Part shown: in pieces, positions 24,901 to 36,989 of the stretch
Position numbering within the stretch: the first letter of the stretch is position 1
How the letters are laid out: each line of letters opens with the position of its first letter
Assembly: GCA_023055355.1 (NCBI GenBank)
Contig: JALJCS010000037.1
Location: 2,170,001 to 2,234,000 of the forward strand
DNA from: Agelaius tricolor
Lineage: Eukaryota > Chordata > Aves > Passeriformes > Icteridae
Length of the DNA: 64,000 nt
Direction: 5' to 3'
Notes under the pieces: model-generated
What the model saw: the letters and a program-made list of their open reading frames with translations, nothing else
Told to the model about the DNA's origin: nothing
The model's database searches: none
Translations under genes and position numbers: made by a program

Positions 24901-27900
24901 CAACTAAAATCAGGTTCTTATAATAGGAACTGACAGGGAAATTCTAGCTACTTGTGCTGCTTAGAAAGCTTCACATTGTCTGGCAAAGGGATGAAGCTGT
25001 AAAGCTGAGATCAAGTTCTGGGCTAGAGCTTCCCCAGCTTTTCAGGGAATTTTGATAAAGGAGGTCAGTTTGGTCAAGGTGAAAGTGTACACAAACCTCA
25101 GAGAAATAAATAAATAAAATAACTAAAACTAGAAATACGGCCTTGACTTGATTATAGAAGAACATTCCTTTAAAAAAGGGAGCAGGAAGTCTAGAACAAT
25201 GACCACGTGGGTCCAGAGCCTGTTTTCAGAGGCTGCCAAACAGCCACTAACAGGCACTTGTGCAAGTTCCTAAATGGAAAACCATTCATTGGTGATGCTA
25301 CCTTTCAATTGATGGGACATTTTTTGCCTTTTGTGGTTTTGCCATTCTATTTCCTAAGGGGTGTAAACAGAATTTCACTTCAACTGCCTGTGGCTTAAAA
25401 AAATTAACCAAAAATAACCTAAAGCCTGTCCATTAAGGCCAGAGATTTCGAGATGAGTGTTCAACATTAGCCATCTAAATCCCAAATTAGGAACTGCAAT
25501 ATGGAACCTGGTTTTTCAAAGTCTTTCAGTGAGTGTTTTATGCTGCACAGTGTTCCCTTGTTCCATGGTGTTCTTCAGCAAGGCACATGAGGGGAGGGCA
25601 GAGAAGGGGCACGAGGGGCTATGGACATTTATTGCCCCCCCAGGATTCAGCCACTTCCATGGCAGCAGGACTGGCTAGAGAACAGCAATTCTGCTCCCCT
25701 AAACCCTCCAAGATTTTGAAATTTATCTGCACATCACTGGTGCAGAAGCAGGGGAACTGTTCTGCAGGAGATTTAGGGAGAGGCGAGGGCGATGGAAATG
25801 GTTGAGAATAGAGACTTGAGTCTGCTTTAATCAGACAAGGAATTGCCTCTTGCCCATCTTCCCAAGCCCACAACTGCCACAGAGCTGCCCCAAACCTGAG
25901 GAAACTCCTCCTGGTGAGGATTTCAGGAAAACTTACTCCTCCAACTGGCTGAATGCTTTCCAAACCCAGGAGACTTCAAACATCAAATGATGTTTTAAAT
26001 AAAGCATTCTTGGCCATCTCTATTTCAGGGACACAAGCAGATTTCCCAGTTAGGAAGCTCACAGATGCAAGGTGGGACCTGTCAGGAAACCAGCACATCT
26101 CCAGCACTGCCACCACCACCAAGAACTTGGATGCAGCAACATTTTCTCATCATTTTCTTCACAGCAGATCCGTGGTGAGGGCTCCAGGGAAAAGAAAGGA
26201 AGTTGCTGGAATGTTGAGAGTGGGAATGTCAGAAGCACTCACCCTACACCCACTGGGGTCAGAGGCAGGAGAGTGGGCCAAAACTTGCAAAAAATTTTTG
26301 CCTTATTTGTATCAATTTCTGCAGTCAGGAGGCTGGGGAGTGATCAAAGGATGTCTCCTCAGCAGGCAAACGTGGCTGTGGTGGAAATCCCATCCCTGGG
26401 AAATCCCATCCAGGTCAGGGATGGCTCCAGATCACCTCAGCACAGGTCTGTATTCTACATCCCACTTTAGATCCCTTCACTGGTCATTGCAGGGACAAAA
26501 CCTCTCCAAAGAACCTTCCCCAGGGTCAGGATGTGCACACCTACCCCATGCCTTTTATCTCTCCCAGAACCCCAACACTACCAGCACCCAGCAGCAGTGA
26601 AATGCCAAAAACTAAATTCATGCAGATATGGAATGAATTCCTCCTTCTGCCATGCAAAAAATAAACATTTTTCTAAATCTATACCAGCAGCACTGACCCA
26701 GTTTTAAGTGTCCAAGCACAAAGCAATAGGGATACTGCTACTGTCTTCAGTAGGATCAGATTTAGGCCAAGACTAGAATTCAAATAAGAGTTAATTGGGC
26801 TACATTAGGCTCAAAGTACTCAAGTCAGTTGTTCATCACTCTGTGGTTTAAATGTTTAGTTGCCTAAACCCATAGACATTGCAAATTGCAAACACTTCCA
26901 GCTGACCCTAACTTTTGGCTTCTTCCTTTTCATGTTTTGTACTTCTCCTTATTTAGTCTTCCCTCATTATTATTTCTGTAAATTATTCACATCAGGAGTA
27001 GCAAGCCACAAAAAAAAAAAAAAGTACTTCAATAGCTGCTTATGTTACAGGCCAGAACCCCTCAGAATTTTCAAATCTGTTAAATGACTGATTGCTGGGT
27101 CTCTTATTTGTTATTCCCAGAGTGCACTCACACAGCAGCCCAGGCAAACCAAGCTTGGGAAGTGGGAGGGCATTGTTTTTTTACTGAAAATAATCCAAAG
27201 CAAAACCTAGCAAAAAGAAACATTGCAGCTTGGAAAATCTGTAATGGTGCATTGTCTCAAGTCAGCCAGATAATCAGATGCAATTAAGAAATAAAGTGAG
27301 AAGGAAACAATGCAGGAAAAATCTGAAAATCCCAGGCTGGGTAGCTGAGAAGAAGCAAATTCCCAACCCACACTCAGCATTGTGTGTGCAACAATTTCTC
27401 CACATTTCTGTGTTTAACTGGATCAGTAAAACAGAGTGAGGAGTGTGGCGATCTGCAACTTTGGAACCCAAAATCCTCCTTTGGGATTTCACCTCTGCTT
27501 AGCTGAGCTTTGATCTCATGCACAGCTTTTGTTTGTGGCAAACCTGAACAAGGCTGAAGTTGACCATGGATTTAGGAATTAATTTCATTTGTATTTTATG
27601 CTCTGAATTCCTACACAATGCATTGGCCCTGATTTCCACAAGAGCAGCTTTGGGAAGGCTGCTGTTCCCAACAGGATGGTCCAACACGAGGAGGGTACAG
27701 CTGGGATCCCAAATGGGAATTTCACATCTCCTGCTTCTCTGGAGGTCACATGAGCCTGACAAATGTCAGCCAGTCAGGCCCCTCTGAGGCTGGAGTGGCA
27801 TCAGCTGCCAGGATGTGGCCACCACAGCAGCCACACATCCTCCCCATTAAATTCGGAGAATAATTCATTGGATAGAACTGCTGGGCTAGAATCAAAGGGA

Positions 27901-28082
27901 TGCCCAGTGCCCCAGAGGCAATGATGGGATGTGATGGGATAACAGTGCAGTGGAAGCTCCAATACCCAGCAGGATTGTGCTCTGACTTTGAAGGGCTCCC
28001 TCCCCTTAATGCTTATTCCAAAATGATTTGCAGATTTTTATGGAAGTGCATTGGGGAGGAAAAATTAAGCATTACCAAAGGA
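15953..28082. other. Long repeat-poor single-copy stretch
   Basis: I recognise no gene and no clear interspersed repeat in these 12 kb. Homopolymers are present: A runs at 22105-22118, 24832-24849 (18 A) and 27010-27023. A segment near 19335-19400 (GGCCTCACTGAGCATCTGG to ATACTGGGCTCCAGAG) vaguely resembles an old CR1/L3 interior, too weakly to annotate. The 215-codon frame at 25953-26600 has no recognisable domain. Confidence 0.5.
24832..24849. repeat. Poly-A run (18 A)
   Basis: This is an uninterrupted homopolymer. No retroposed body is recognised next to it. Confidence 0.95.
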
Positions 28083-28101
28083 GGGGGGGGGGGGGGGGGG
28101 G
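28083..28101. repeat. Poly-G run (19 G)
   Basis: This is an uninterrupted run of 19 G followed by T and eight A. It can form a G-quadruplex and its length is likely to vary or to be miscalled in sequencing. Confidence 0.95.
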
Positions 28102-31100
28102 TAAAAAAAAGAAGTGAAAATACATTTTCAGTTGAATTTTGAAAAGTCAATGAGACAACAAAATATGGGAAAGTTGTTCCAGATGGCAAGAACATACTTG
28201 AGGAATTTCATTTAATCACATTCGTGCAAGATGTTTTGATTTGGATGACATATATCAATTGCATACTTAAATTAACAGCCCTTCCTACTGCAGCAAATGG
28301 AAAGCTCCCAGGAGCAGGAAGGGGTCTCAGTGCTTTCAGTTCAAGTGCAAGCACAGCCTGGATGGGGCTGAGAACCTTTTTGTTGTTTTCTTGAGGAAAA
28401 ACACCAATGGTTCCTCTTGACACAGCAAGGAAGTGTCCACTCAGAGCAGCCTTGGAGCCACCTGGGTTTTCAGTTCTTGGTCCAATGAGCTGTCCCAAGA
28501 CAATTCCCATGCACCAGAGAGGTGGGATGGCCAGGCCCCAATGCCTTGGAAAGAATTTGGTGAGCTGAGAGCAAGAGGGAATCCCAGACAAGCATGGAAG
28601 TTTCACCTCCTGTAATCTGATTCACCTCAAACAAGCCCTCAGTGCTCCATCCCTAAGGGATTCTCCAGAGGTGGCACCAGGGCAGCCCAAGGCACCAGCT
28701 CTCCCCAAACAGACAGGGAGGGTGTACAGGGCCCCTCCAGACCTCTTGGAAAGCTCAAAAAAAAACCACCGAGGTTCCACTTGGAAGGGAAATTTCATTC
28801 TTCACACAAGTTTTCCTCATCCTGCTGTTATTTAAGCCATTTTTCAGAAAAAAACTGCTGGTCCCAAGAGCCCATTTCAATACACACACATATATTAATA
28901 GAGATCTACAGATATAGATGATATATACACACACTCACTGGTGAGGTTTCAAAGGTCCTACTTGCCTTAATAATTAATATAAGACAAGGAAGGAACACAG
29001 GTAAGACAACCCAACATATGAACAGAATCAAAATTCTATCCCAGGTTTTCTACAGTTATTTAAAAAATGAAATTAAAAAATAATATATCTTTGAGGCTGT
29101 AGCACCCCTCAAACATAGAATCAAACACAGATTAATTATTTACCAGGGATTTTTCATCAGGAGCTGAAATTCAGCTTACACCTAAAGCACACATCAAAGT
29201 TTTTTGGGATGTGGAGAATTTCAGCCCCATCCCAAGCCCTGCAGATACAAAATTGTCTTTTTTTCCTTTTTTTTTTTTTTGCACAGCTTCTTCCTGCAGC
29301 TGTGCTCTGGAGGGAGCCATACATACACATACAGGTATGTATATTAGTTATTGCTAAAATAACTGCACTAAGGCCCTTTGTTTGGCGACTGTCTACTTCT
29401 GAGGAGTGAAACATGAGGAGCTGGAGCTTGCCAGCTGCACATTTCACTTTCTCATCTCCCCAAACAGAGATTGAGGATAGCCTGTTTATCAGATGTGTAT
29501 CTAATTCCTATTCCACCGTAGGGCTAAAAAGGAATTTCCAGCCTTACAAATGTGCCCCTGGTGGGGCGTTACCGTCTGCTCTGATCACTGCAAAGGGTCC
29601 CTCTCCCTCTCCAGTCCCAAACCCACTGAGGCAGCTCTTTAATGACTATAAAACCAAAGGCAAGAGGCTTTCTTGACTTAATTTATACACAAATACGTTA
29701 CCAATTAAAAGGTAACTGTGAAAAGTAAAGCTGATAATTGAAAGCCTTCTGCAACCTGAACTGTAGCACTGCTACCATGACATTACAATAATTAGTTAAT
29801 CTACCCCCTAATTTGTCTCAATTTGCATTGGCAGGCTGGAAGCTGCTGTCTATATGATTTCTCATTGAAAACTGTGGTAGAAAAGAAAAGAAGGGGGAGT
29901 TTCTTCCCACAACCCACCCACTCTGTGCATAATCCTTTCCTTCTTCTCTCTAGCACCACTGTAAATCTGGAATCCATCTTCATTAAGACAAGAGGAATTA
30001 TACTGCAGATCCACTAGGAGAGGAGAATTTGGCTCAATACCCCCTGAAATACACCAAACTCATGCACTGAAAAATGCCCTTTCATTGCCCCAGCCTGCTG
30101 CCCATGGTCCTGCTGCACTGCCAGGTCTGGAGCAGGGAATTTGCAGGAAACTCCTTCACTTCTACATCTCCATCCTTGCTTCCAGATGGTTTGATCCACC
30201 CATAAATTCCCTGATTTTTTTCCTCTTGCCACTCAAAGCAGGGGAGGCAGATCCCCACTGGATGGAACATCTGGGAACATCTGTGCATCCCAAACACAGG
30301 GGGTAAAGAGGAGCTCAGGGCAGGATTCCACATTTGGGAACACCCTCCTTGGATTTCCATGTACATCTCCTTCCTCCAGAACTCAACAGCTCTGCCCCCA
30401 CACCTGTCCAGTCAGATGTTGGACAGCAGCAATTCAAGCCATTAGAAAGCCATTTTTAAAGTCTATTTGCTTCAAAATAAGGCAGGAAGACAAAAAATTG
30501 GTAAAGATAATCCTTTCCAACTAGCTCAAGACTTTGACAAAATACATCTTGCCTTTCCAGGAATTATATTTACTTATTTGCACAAGACTTGCAATACCCC
30601 CTATTTTTCAAATCAAGCTCCATTTTGCTCCCTTCCACAAGCTGAAACCCACCATTATGTAAAAAAACAAGGACAAATTGTACAACTCACAGCAAGCATT
30701 TGCCAAAATGTTAGCCCTCAGCACTTCTTTTTAAACAAACATGAGGAAATAAGATGACCTTTAAATCGCTTCTTGACATGTACTAAATCTACAGAAATTA
30801 GGAGGATTCTCTGGAAAGAGCTGTACAATTTTAGTACTCAGTGTATTTTTAGCTAGGAATATTTTGTATACAAAAGAATGCTGTGGGCAGTAACACTTGA
30901 GGGATTTTAGGGAGCTCTGAAAGGCTGGAGTTTAGGTTAAAGGGCAATAGAAGTGGAAGGTGGATGGCCTGAAGAAAGCAGAAAACACCCACCATGAGCT
31001 GATCAAAACTTGCATCACCTGGGCAATACATTTTTATTGCCCCCATCTCATTATCCTTTAAAAGCAGAGCTTGGGGATTGCAAAAATAAATAAATTCCCT

Positions 31101-32479
31101 TTTCACCCACCCCCTTCTGCTCCTGAGACACAGGACATGCAGGGCAGGTGAGCAGAGTCTGAGCTGCAGCTGCACAGGTGGATTGGGGAGGGCAGTTGGA
31201 TCAGAGCCCTAAACTGGCATGAGCTCAGTCACCCTTTTGTCCAGTGAGATGAATTCTGTAACCAAAGGGGGGTGAGTGCAGAAGAACAAGTGTCCCAGGA
31301 GCTGGGGATGCTGAAAGGAAGGAAAACAGGCAGTGGATCTGCTGCCTGGTGAGATATCTGAGAGACCTGTGGCAGGGACAGGCTGAGGTACCCACACATG
31401 TGGCAGAGACCTCTGCAGTTTGTCTCAGATTTATCTCATTGGGAAGGGAAAGATTGCAGCTCAGGCTGAGCACTTGGAGCACTCGTTTTTCTGCATCCCT
31501 GGTGGGTCACAGCACCTCTGAGCTGTTTGAGAAGGGTGCAAAGGGGCATCTTGTGCCACAACCCAGGACACAATGGTGTAAAAACCTCCTGGAATTCCCC
31601 ACAAGAGAAAGATGAGACCCAGACCCAGCACATTCTTGCAGCCACCCATATTCACATCCCCATATTCAGCCAGCTCAGACTGAAGCAGGCACACCTAAGA
31701 GCACCCCTAAATCAGAGACACAGCCCTGCAAGCCTGAAGGAAGACAGGCAAGGACAAAGTAGAACACAAGCAGAATTTGAAAGCGACCACATCTTCCCGA
31801 CCATGACAACAATTCTGGAGAACTAAGGGGCACAACAAGCAACTTTCCAGCTCATATCACTCAAGCCCAGCACTGTGAAGACTGAGGCAGATGCAGAAAA
31901 AGTGTTAGACACCATTCATTGAATGTATAATTCTTTATGGTGAGAAATTAAGAACTGCCAACACATCTCTCCTATTTCTCTCTCACATGAGAGTGCATTC
32001 CCTACAAAACTCACACTGACAAAGCTCTCAGAGTTTGGAGAGACAGGCTGGGCTGGCATTTGCTCTTTAGTAATGCCAGGAATTGCTCTGCTCAGCCTTC
32101 CCAAAGCAGAAGTGCTGACACACAGGTTTAGCAATGCCCAATTCAGCCAGTGGCAGCTACAAGCTCAGTGTCTGTGTTCCTCCCTCTCCTCAGTGCAGCC
32201 CCTATTAACAAACACCAGCAGCTCCCAGCTACTCCCTGCACTGGTTTCTGTGGATCCTCCCACAGAGGATTCCCCTGTGCACTGCACTCAGGAATTTCAC
32301 TTCATAGCAGATATTTGAGTAGGTTAGTGCAGTGGGAAAACTGTACAGGCAAAAACACCAGGAAAAAAATAAACAGGAAAGCAAGAACTTAAATACACCT
32401 GACCTGATCCCCCAGGCTGTTGCAGCATTCATCCCAGCTGAGATGGGCAGGATACACAAAGTGCCACCAAACAATGGCA
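28102..32479. other. Single-copy non-coding sequence
   Basis: No gene or transposon is recognised. It holds a CA/TA-rich simple stretch (28881-28936) and a 14-T run (29267-29280). The stretch 29450-29740 has the even composition and TAAT/ATTA words of a possible conserved element, but this cannot be tested here. Confidence 0.5.
28881..28936. repeat. Imperfect CA/TA simple repeat
   Basis: The segment is made of ACACACACATATATTAAT, GATATAGATGATATATACAC and similar alternating purine-pyrimidine words. Confidence 0.7.
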
Positions 32480-32819
32480 GAAGGCTTCAAGCAAGACACA
32501 CATCGCTTCAGAAGGCTGCAAGAACTGCCCTCCTTGTCCTTCAGCCCAGCCTTTTATCCCCTCTTGTTAATGCACTGCACCTGTGTGCCCTCTGCTGCCT
32601 TTGGTGGTTGCTCAGCACACCTGGGCACTCCATGGCTCCTTGCTGCCAGTGCTGCTCACCTGCTGCTCACAGCTGTGCCCAATTGGGGATGGGGCTGGGC
32701 CAGCCCCACCCCAATCACCACAAACCCTGTGCCTGCAGTGTGTAAAGCTTCACTGGAATAAACCCTTCAGGCACAATGACAGAGTGCCACAGCTCTGGTT
32801 TTGCCCTGCAGGATGACAA
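32480..32819 (-). mobile_element. Possible degraded LTR-like element
   Basis: On the minus strand it reads TGTCATCCTGCAGGGC, then a CCCAATTGGG element, then a TATA-like GGGATAAAAGGCTGGGCTGA, then a likely initiator region. This order recalls a retroviral U3-R. There is no clear poly-A signal on that strand; an AATAAA lies on the plus strand at about 32757. No target duplication was found, so this is a weak call. An unrelated TATA promoter is the alternative. Confidence 0.3.
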
Positions 32820-34654
32820 ATGCCATCCCAAGGGCTCCCATTCCAGAACAGAGCCAGCTCTCTGAGCAAGCAGGGCCTCTTCAAGAGGCATCAGAGATGA
32901 GCACAGGGTGAATTAAGGCAGGGAATGTTTTCCTTGTTAGTTCAGGATGCTCTGAGAGCCCTGTGGTGCCCCAGCTGGTCATTGCTGCTCCTGTTTGGCC
33001 GAGCAGCAGAACATGCCCAGCTCCAGTGGTTATGAGTAAGTGAGGATGGAGCTCTGCTGGTGACAGCAGCTTCCCAGAAATCATCCCCAGTACACACAAG
33101 GTCTGTGGAGCTTCCCAAATATATATACACATCTATAAACCTCATTTGAGGCTTTCATCTGAAATGAGATTTGTTTTCCTGATCCTTTTGATAACCTCCT
33201 GTAGACAGAAGATGCACAGAGGCTGCTGCTGAACACAAGCTGTGCTTATTGCACGTATGTAAGGGTTGCAAATTTTATTTAAGGGTTCCTTAGCCAAATA
33301 TTTTCACCCATGAGTGATGTGTTTACACACCCTGTGGTTCAGGACTAGCAGATGCTTGGGATAGACTGTGCCTCTCATGTTTGGAGCCTCACAAGCCACA
33401 TGCTGGGAATCAGGTAGCCTCAAACTGTTTGATTTCACTCACAAACACAGCTCCAGATGTGGAACAGCATCATCCTCCCTTTTTAGAGATGACTTCCCCC
33501 ATGACTCCCCTTCTGCCCTGCCTAGAAATCTGAAAACTCAAGTTAGCAGAGGAACAGCCTCTGGAAATAGAAGAAATTATATCCCTTGCACAGTATGGAA
33601 TATATTTGAATGAATCAGGGAAAAAAGCTACCAAAATAACTACAAAACTTCCAGTTCTATGGAAAGAAAAGGGTTTTATTTTTCAGCACACGGGGGTGAA
33701 CCAACACATTCCTATGCACAGGGATGCCCAAGAGAAGGAAGTGTATAAATTTAAATTGATTTTCCTCTATTTCTGTGTCTTTGGTGAGGCAGAGCAAGAG
33801 GCATTCAGCTGGTGCATCTTATGGTACATTCAGAGGGAATTTTGGGAAGAATTCTCTTGTGCTATGGAATCACTTGTTTCCACAGCAAGGTGCTCTTCCT
33901 TTCCATCCTCTGCACCAAAGTGCTTCCTCAGGGAAGGGGTGGGCGCAGGAAACTCTGCAGAGCTCAGATCCTGGGTAAAGCACTCACCCAGAGTATTTGA
34001 CCACACTTCAGCTCTGAGGCAGAACTGACACTGGCCCCAGGTGACTTGTCTGACCCTCCAGAGTTCATCTCCATCAGGCCTCCCCCATCCTCCTTTCCTG
34101 CCTGAGCACACTCCTGGGCTGGCCACAGCTCTGCCTGTCAGCCATGCTGGTGAGTGAGCGTCAGTGCTGAGGAAAATTCCCTCTCCAGCCATCCAGGAGC
34201 TGCTCAGTGTTTTAAAGCCAGCCAGAACCCGCCAGCTTCTGAAACCCCAGAGTTCAACCACCAGCAGGTTTTTATCATCTCACCCAAATGCCCCAAAAAC
34301 CCAACATTTCTGACTCTATTTTCTGACTCTATTTTCTGACTTTATTTGATAGAGAACTTGGCACCCAGGGTAAATAATGCTGCTTCAGTGACTTGCAGAA
34401 ATATCCAATGGTTTAAAATCAGTGTTTACATAAATACTGAAGTGTGGTGTCCATCACACACCTCAATTGCTTAGAAAGGCTGGTGTTCCCAGCAAACAAC
34501 TGATAATAGGCATGAGAAAGGATGCTAAGAAATTGATTCAGGGAAGGAAGGAGCTTGGAGCACACCCTGGAATTGTGGCTGAACACTGAGGGCTCCTTCA
34601 GAGCGGGCTCAGTCTCTGTGGTGTTGAAGGATACTCAGCTCCACACCAGGACTC
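32820..34654. other. Single-copy non-coding sequence
   Basis: Nothing is recognised except a short tandem repeat at 34309-34350. Confidence 0.5.
34309..34350 (+). repeat. 14-bp tandem repeat, 3 copies
   Basis: The unit TCTGACTCTATTTT occurs twice exactly and a third time as TCTGACTTTATTTG. Confidence 0.9.
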
Positions 34655-34660
34655 CCTGAG
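34655..34660. repeat. Target site duplication, left (CCTGAG)
   Basis: This 6-bp direct copy matches 35077-35082 exactly and flanks the solo LTR between them. Confidence 0.85.
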
Positions 34661-35076
34661 TGCTGAGTTTGCTGGGGTCCCCAGGACCAGGTGAGAGATG
34701 AGAATCTGACTCCATGTTCTCAGAAGGCTGATTTATTATTTTATGTACTTATATTATATTAAAGAATGCTATACCAAAACTATACTAAAGAAAAATAAAG
34801 GATACAGACAGAAGGCTTAACAAGAATGATAATAAAAAACTTGTGACTGTCTCCTCAGAGTCTGACACAGCTGAAGGTGATTGGTCATTAAGTGAAAACA
34901 ATTCACATGAAATGAATCAGGCATTCACCTGTTGGTGAACAATCTCCAGCCACATTCCAAAGCAGCAAAGCAGGGAGAAGCTAATCAGATAATATTCTTT
35001 TTTTCTCTAAGGCTTCTCATCTTCCCAGGAAAATAAATCCTGGCAAAGGGATTTTTCAGAAAATATGACAGTGACA
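34661..35076 (-). mobile_element. Solo LTR of a 6-bp-TSD endogenous retrovirus (copy 1 of 6)
   Basis: On the plus strand it begins TGCTGAG and ends GTGACA. On the coding strand it is TGTCAC...CTCAGCA, so it has the TG...CA termini of an LTR. The exact 6-bp duplications CCTGAG at 34655-34660 and 35077-35082 confirm the ends and point to an ERVK-like (class II) integrase, since 6 bp is typical of that group. Shared blocks with the other copies include AAGGCTGATTTATTATTTTA and the TCTCC...AGAGTCTGACACAGCT region. No gag-pol interior remains. Confidence 0.9.
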
Positions 35077-35082
35077 CCTGAG
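35077..35082. repeat. Target site duplication, right (CCTGAG)
   Basis: Exact partner of 34655-34660. Confidence 0.85.
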
Positions 35083-36185
35083 TGGCAGAACAGACCAAGC
35101 CCAGCTCCTGACCTCCTGCAGCAAGCACAGAGCATGCCAGGAGGAGCTGCTGGCAAGGCCAGAAATGTGGGGATGAGCTTGTGAGCCCATCTGCAGGCAC
35201 CCCAGCATGGATAGGTGTCCCAGGTAATGGATGGCAGCCCAGCTGCCCCACATGAGGGGGTTCCCTTTGTGCACCAGCCCCTGGGTTCATGCAGCAGCAT
35301 CTGGCAGTGATGCTCTTGTTAAGGCTGCTATTTATAAAGCCTGATTGTTCCTTCAGGGACAGCTCTTGGCACAGGAGGCCTCAGGAGAGCTGCAGTGATC
35401 TGGTTAACAAAACATCCAGCAAGCTGGGAAATCAAGTCTGCTTTTGATTTATAACCCAGCAAACTAAAATTACAATTTGCCAGGCTCGTTTTGGCACTCT
35501 CATAATTCAACTATAGTTCTGATTATTTTTTAAAAAATAATAATTAAAAACCCACGGAGTTTAATTACCGTAATTATGGGAATACTCAGAGCGAATAGGA
35601 CATGAAAATAATGAGGCAAACGTGTGCAGCTCCAATTCCACCAATTAACAGGATGTTAAGTTTGTGAGACAAGTCTTAGCAGGGAAAAAACTTCTCCACT
35701 GGCACCGAGGCAGCAGAAGGGACAAAGCCACCTCGTGTCTAGGTTTTATCACAAACCTATTGCACCCTCTTGTGCCACAGCGTCAGAATTACTTTGGCTT
35801 GGCTGGAAATGAATTGCTCTGCAGCTCTTGACCTTCAAATCCACCCTCCTGCAGCAGAACTTGGGGAAAACGTGCAGTGGTGTAGCAGCCACACGTTAAA
35901 GGCTGTTAGTGACGAGCTGGTTTTCTGTGCAGGAGGGAATCTCACTGACTTCCAGGCTTTTGGGGATTCCCTGCACGTTTGCTTTGTGTGTTTCACCTCA
36001 GGATTTTGTTGGACAATGGCAAAATGCATCTGAGTCAGCAGTGCCCTGGAGCCAGGAGGGACATCCCTGCCCTGGGGCCATCAGGGACAGCGTCAGCGCT
36101 CAGGCCAGGGAGGGATTGTCCTGCTCTGGGCCGGGCCGGCCTCAAGTGCTGGGGGAGTTTCGGGCACTGCAATGAGGATCTAAAG
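35083..36185. other. Single-copy non-coding sequence with an A/T-rich core
   Basis: At about 35520-35680 there is a stretch rich in TAATTA-type words (TTTAATTACCGTAATTATGG) that could be regulatory. The right part is G/C-richer. No exon is supported. Confidence 0.5.
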
Positions 36186-36640
36186 GTGTGAGAGTGTCCA
36201 AAGGAGGGGCACAGGGATGGGGAAGGGTCTGCAGGGGCTGTGAGGAGCAGCTGAGGGCTCTGGGGTTGTTCAGCTGGAGCAGAGTGAGGGCACAGCTCCC
36301 CGGGGCTGCAGCTCCTCCCGAGGGGCAGCTCCCATCTCTGCTCTGGGCCAGGGACAGGAGCCAGGGCACGGCTGGGGCTGGGCCAGGGCAGCTCAGGCTG
36401 AGCTCAGGGCAAGGTTCTTCCCCCAGAGGGTGCTGGCACTGCCCAGGCTCCCCAGGGAATGGGCACGGCCCCGAGGCTGCCAGAGCTCCAGGAGCCTTTG
36501 GGCAGCGCTGCCAGGGATGCCCAGGCTGGGGTTGCTGGGACAGGGGCTGGGCAGGGACAGGGGCTGGCCTGGGGGATCCCTTCAGTCCCTCCCAGCTCAG
36601 GACATTCTGTGCTGCTCTGATTCCCTCAGTCCATGCAGCA
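36186..36640 (+). mobile_element. CR1 LINE 3' end, G/C-rich subfamily
   Basis: It carries the CR1 order GGGATGGGGAAGGGTCTGCA, TGTTCAGCTGGAGCAGAG and AGGTTCTTCCCCCAGAGGGT. Then come CACTGCCCAGGCTCCCCAGG and the end block CCCTTCAGTCCCTCCCAGCT followed by ATTCTGTG. The block from about 36430 to 36540 is nearly identical to 48957-49068. Between GCTGGGGTTGCTGGG and the end block there is an extra GGGACAGGGGCTGGGC-type tandem insertion that the 49-kb copy lacks. Confidence 0.85.
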
Positions 36641-36744
36641 CCAGTTGAGTTTCCCATCCCTTTTCAGCAAGGGCAGCCCCTGTCCCCCACAGGCAGTGAT
36701 TGAACCCCAGGCTGTGCTCCTGTTCCTCCCTGCCAGAACTGGGG

Positions 36745-36835
36745 CACCAGGGTGGGCTTGTTGGGGCTCTGGGCAGGGACAGGGGCTGGGCTGGGGGATC
36801 CTGGTGGGTCCCTCCAGCTCAGGGTACTCAATGAT
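36745..36835 (+). mobile_element. CR1 LINE 3' tail fragment
   Basis: The phrase CAGGGACAGGGGCTGGGCTG followed by GGGGGATCCTGGTGGGTCCC and TCCAGCTCAGGGTA repeats the end of the CR1 copy that finishes about 110 bp upstream. It is either a partial tandem duplication of that end or a second insertion. Confidence 0.6.
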
Positions 36836-36940
36836 ATCAAAAACTTTGCAGAATCCCTTGGTAGATCCAGCATCCCACAAATCTGCCTGGCCAGACCTGA
36901 CCTGGCCCTTTTCTGGGTTCTCCAGGAGAGGAAAGAGCTA

Positions 36941-36989
36941 AAAACCTATAAAGAGGATCCCTATAAAAACCTACAAAAAGGATCCGTAT
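36941..36989 (+). repeat. 24/25-bp tandem repeat, 2 copies
   Basis: The unit AAAACCTATAAAGAGGATCC plus CTAT is followed by AAAAACCTACAAAAAGGATC plus CGTAT. Confidence 0.85.

Noticed and set aside
25953..26600. A 215-codon plus-strand open frame as a gene
   Set aside because: No recognisable domain, no supporting start context or splice structure; the length is plausible by chance in 64 kb over six frames.
29554..29567. CTCF-like GCCCCTGGTGGGGC
   Set aside because: One G of the core is missing; it is better described as a short palindrome-like word.
36142..36703. Two 171-codon frames on opposite strands
   Set aside because: Both read through the G/C-rich CR1 3' end, where stop codons are rare.
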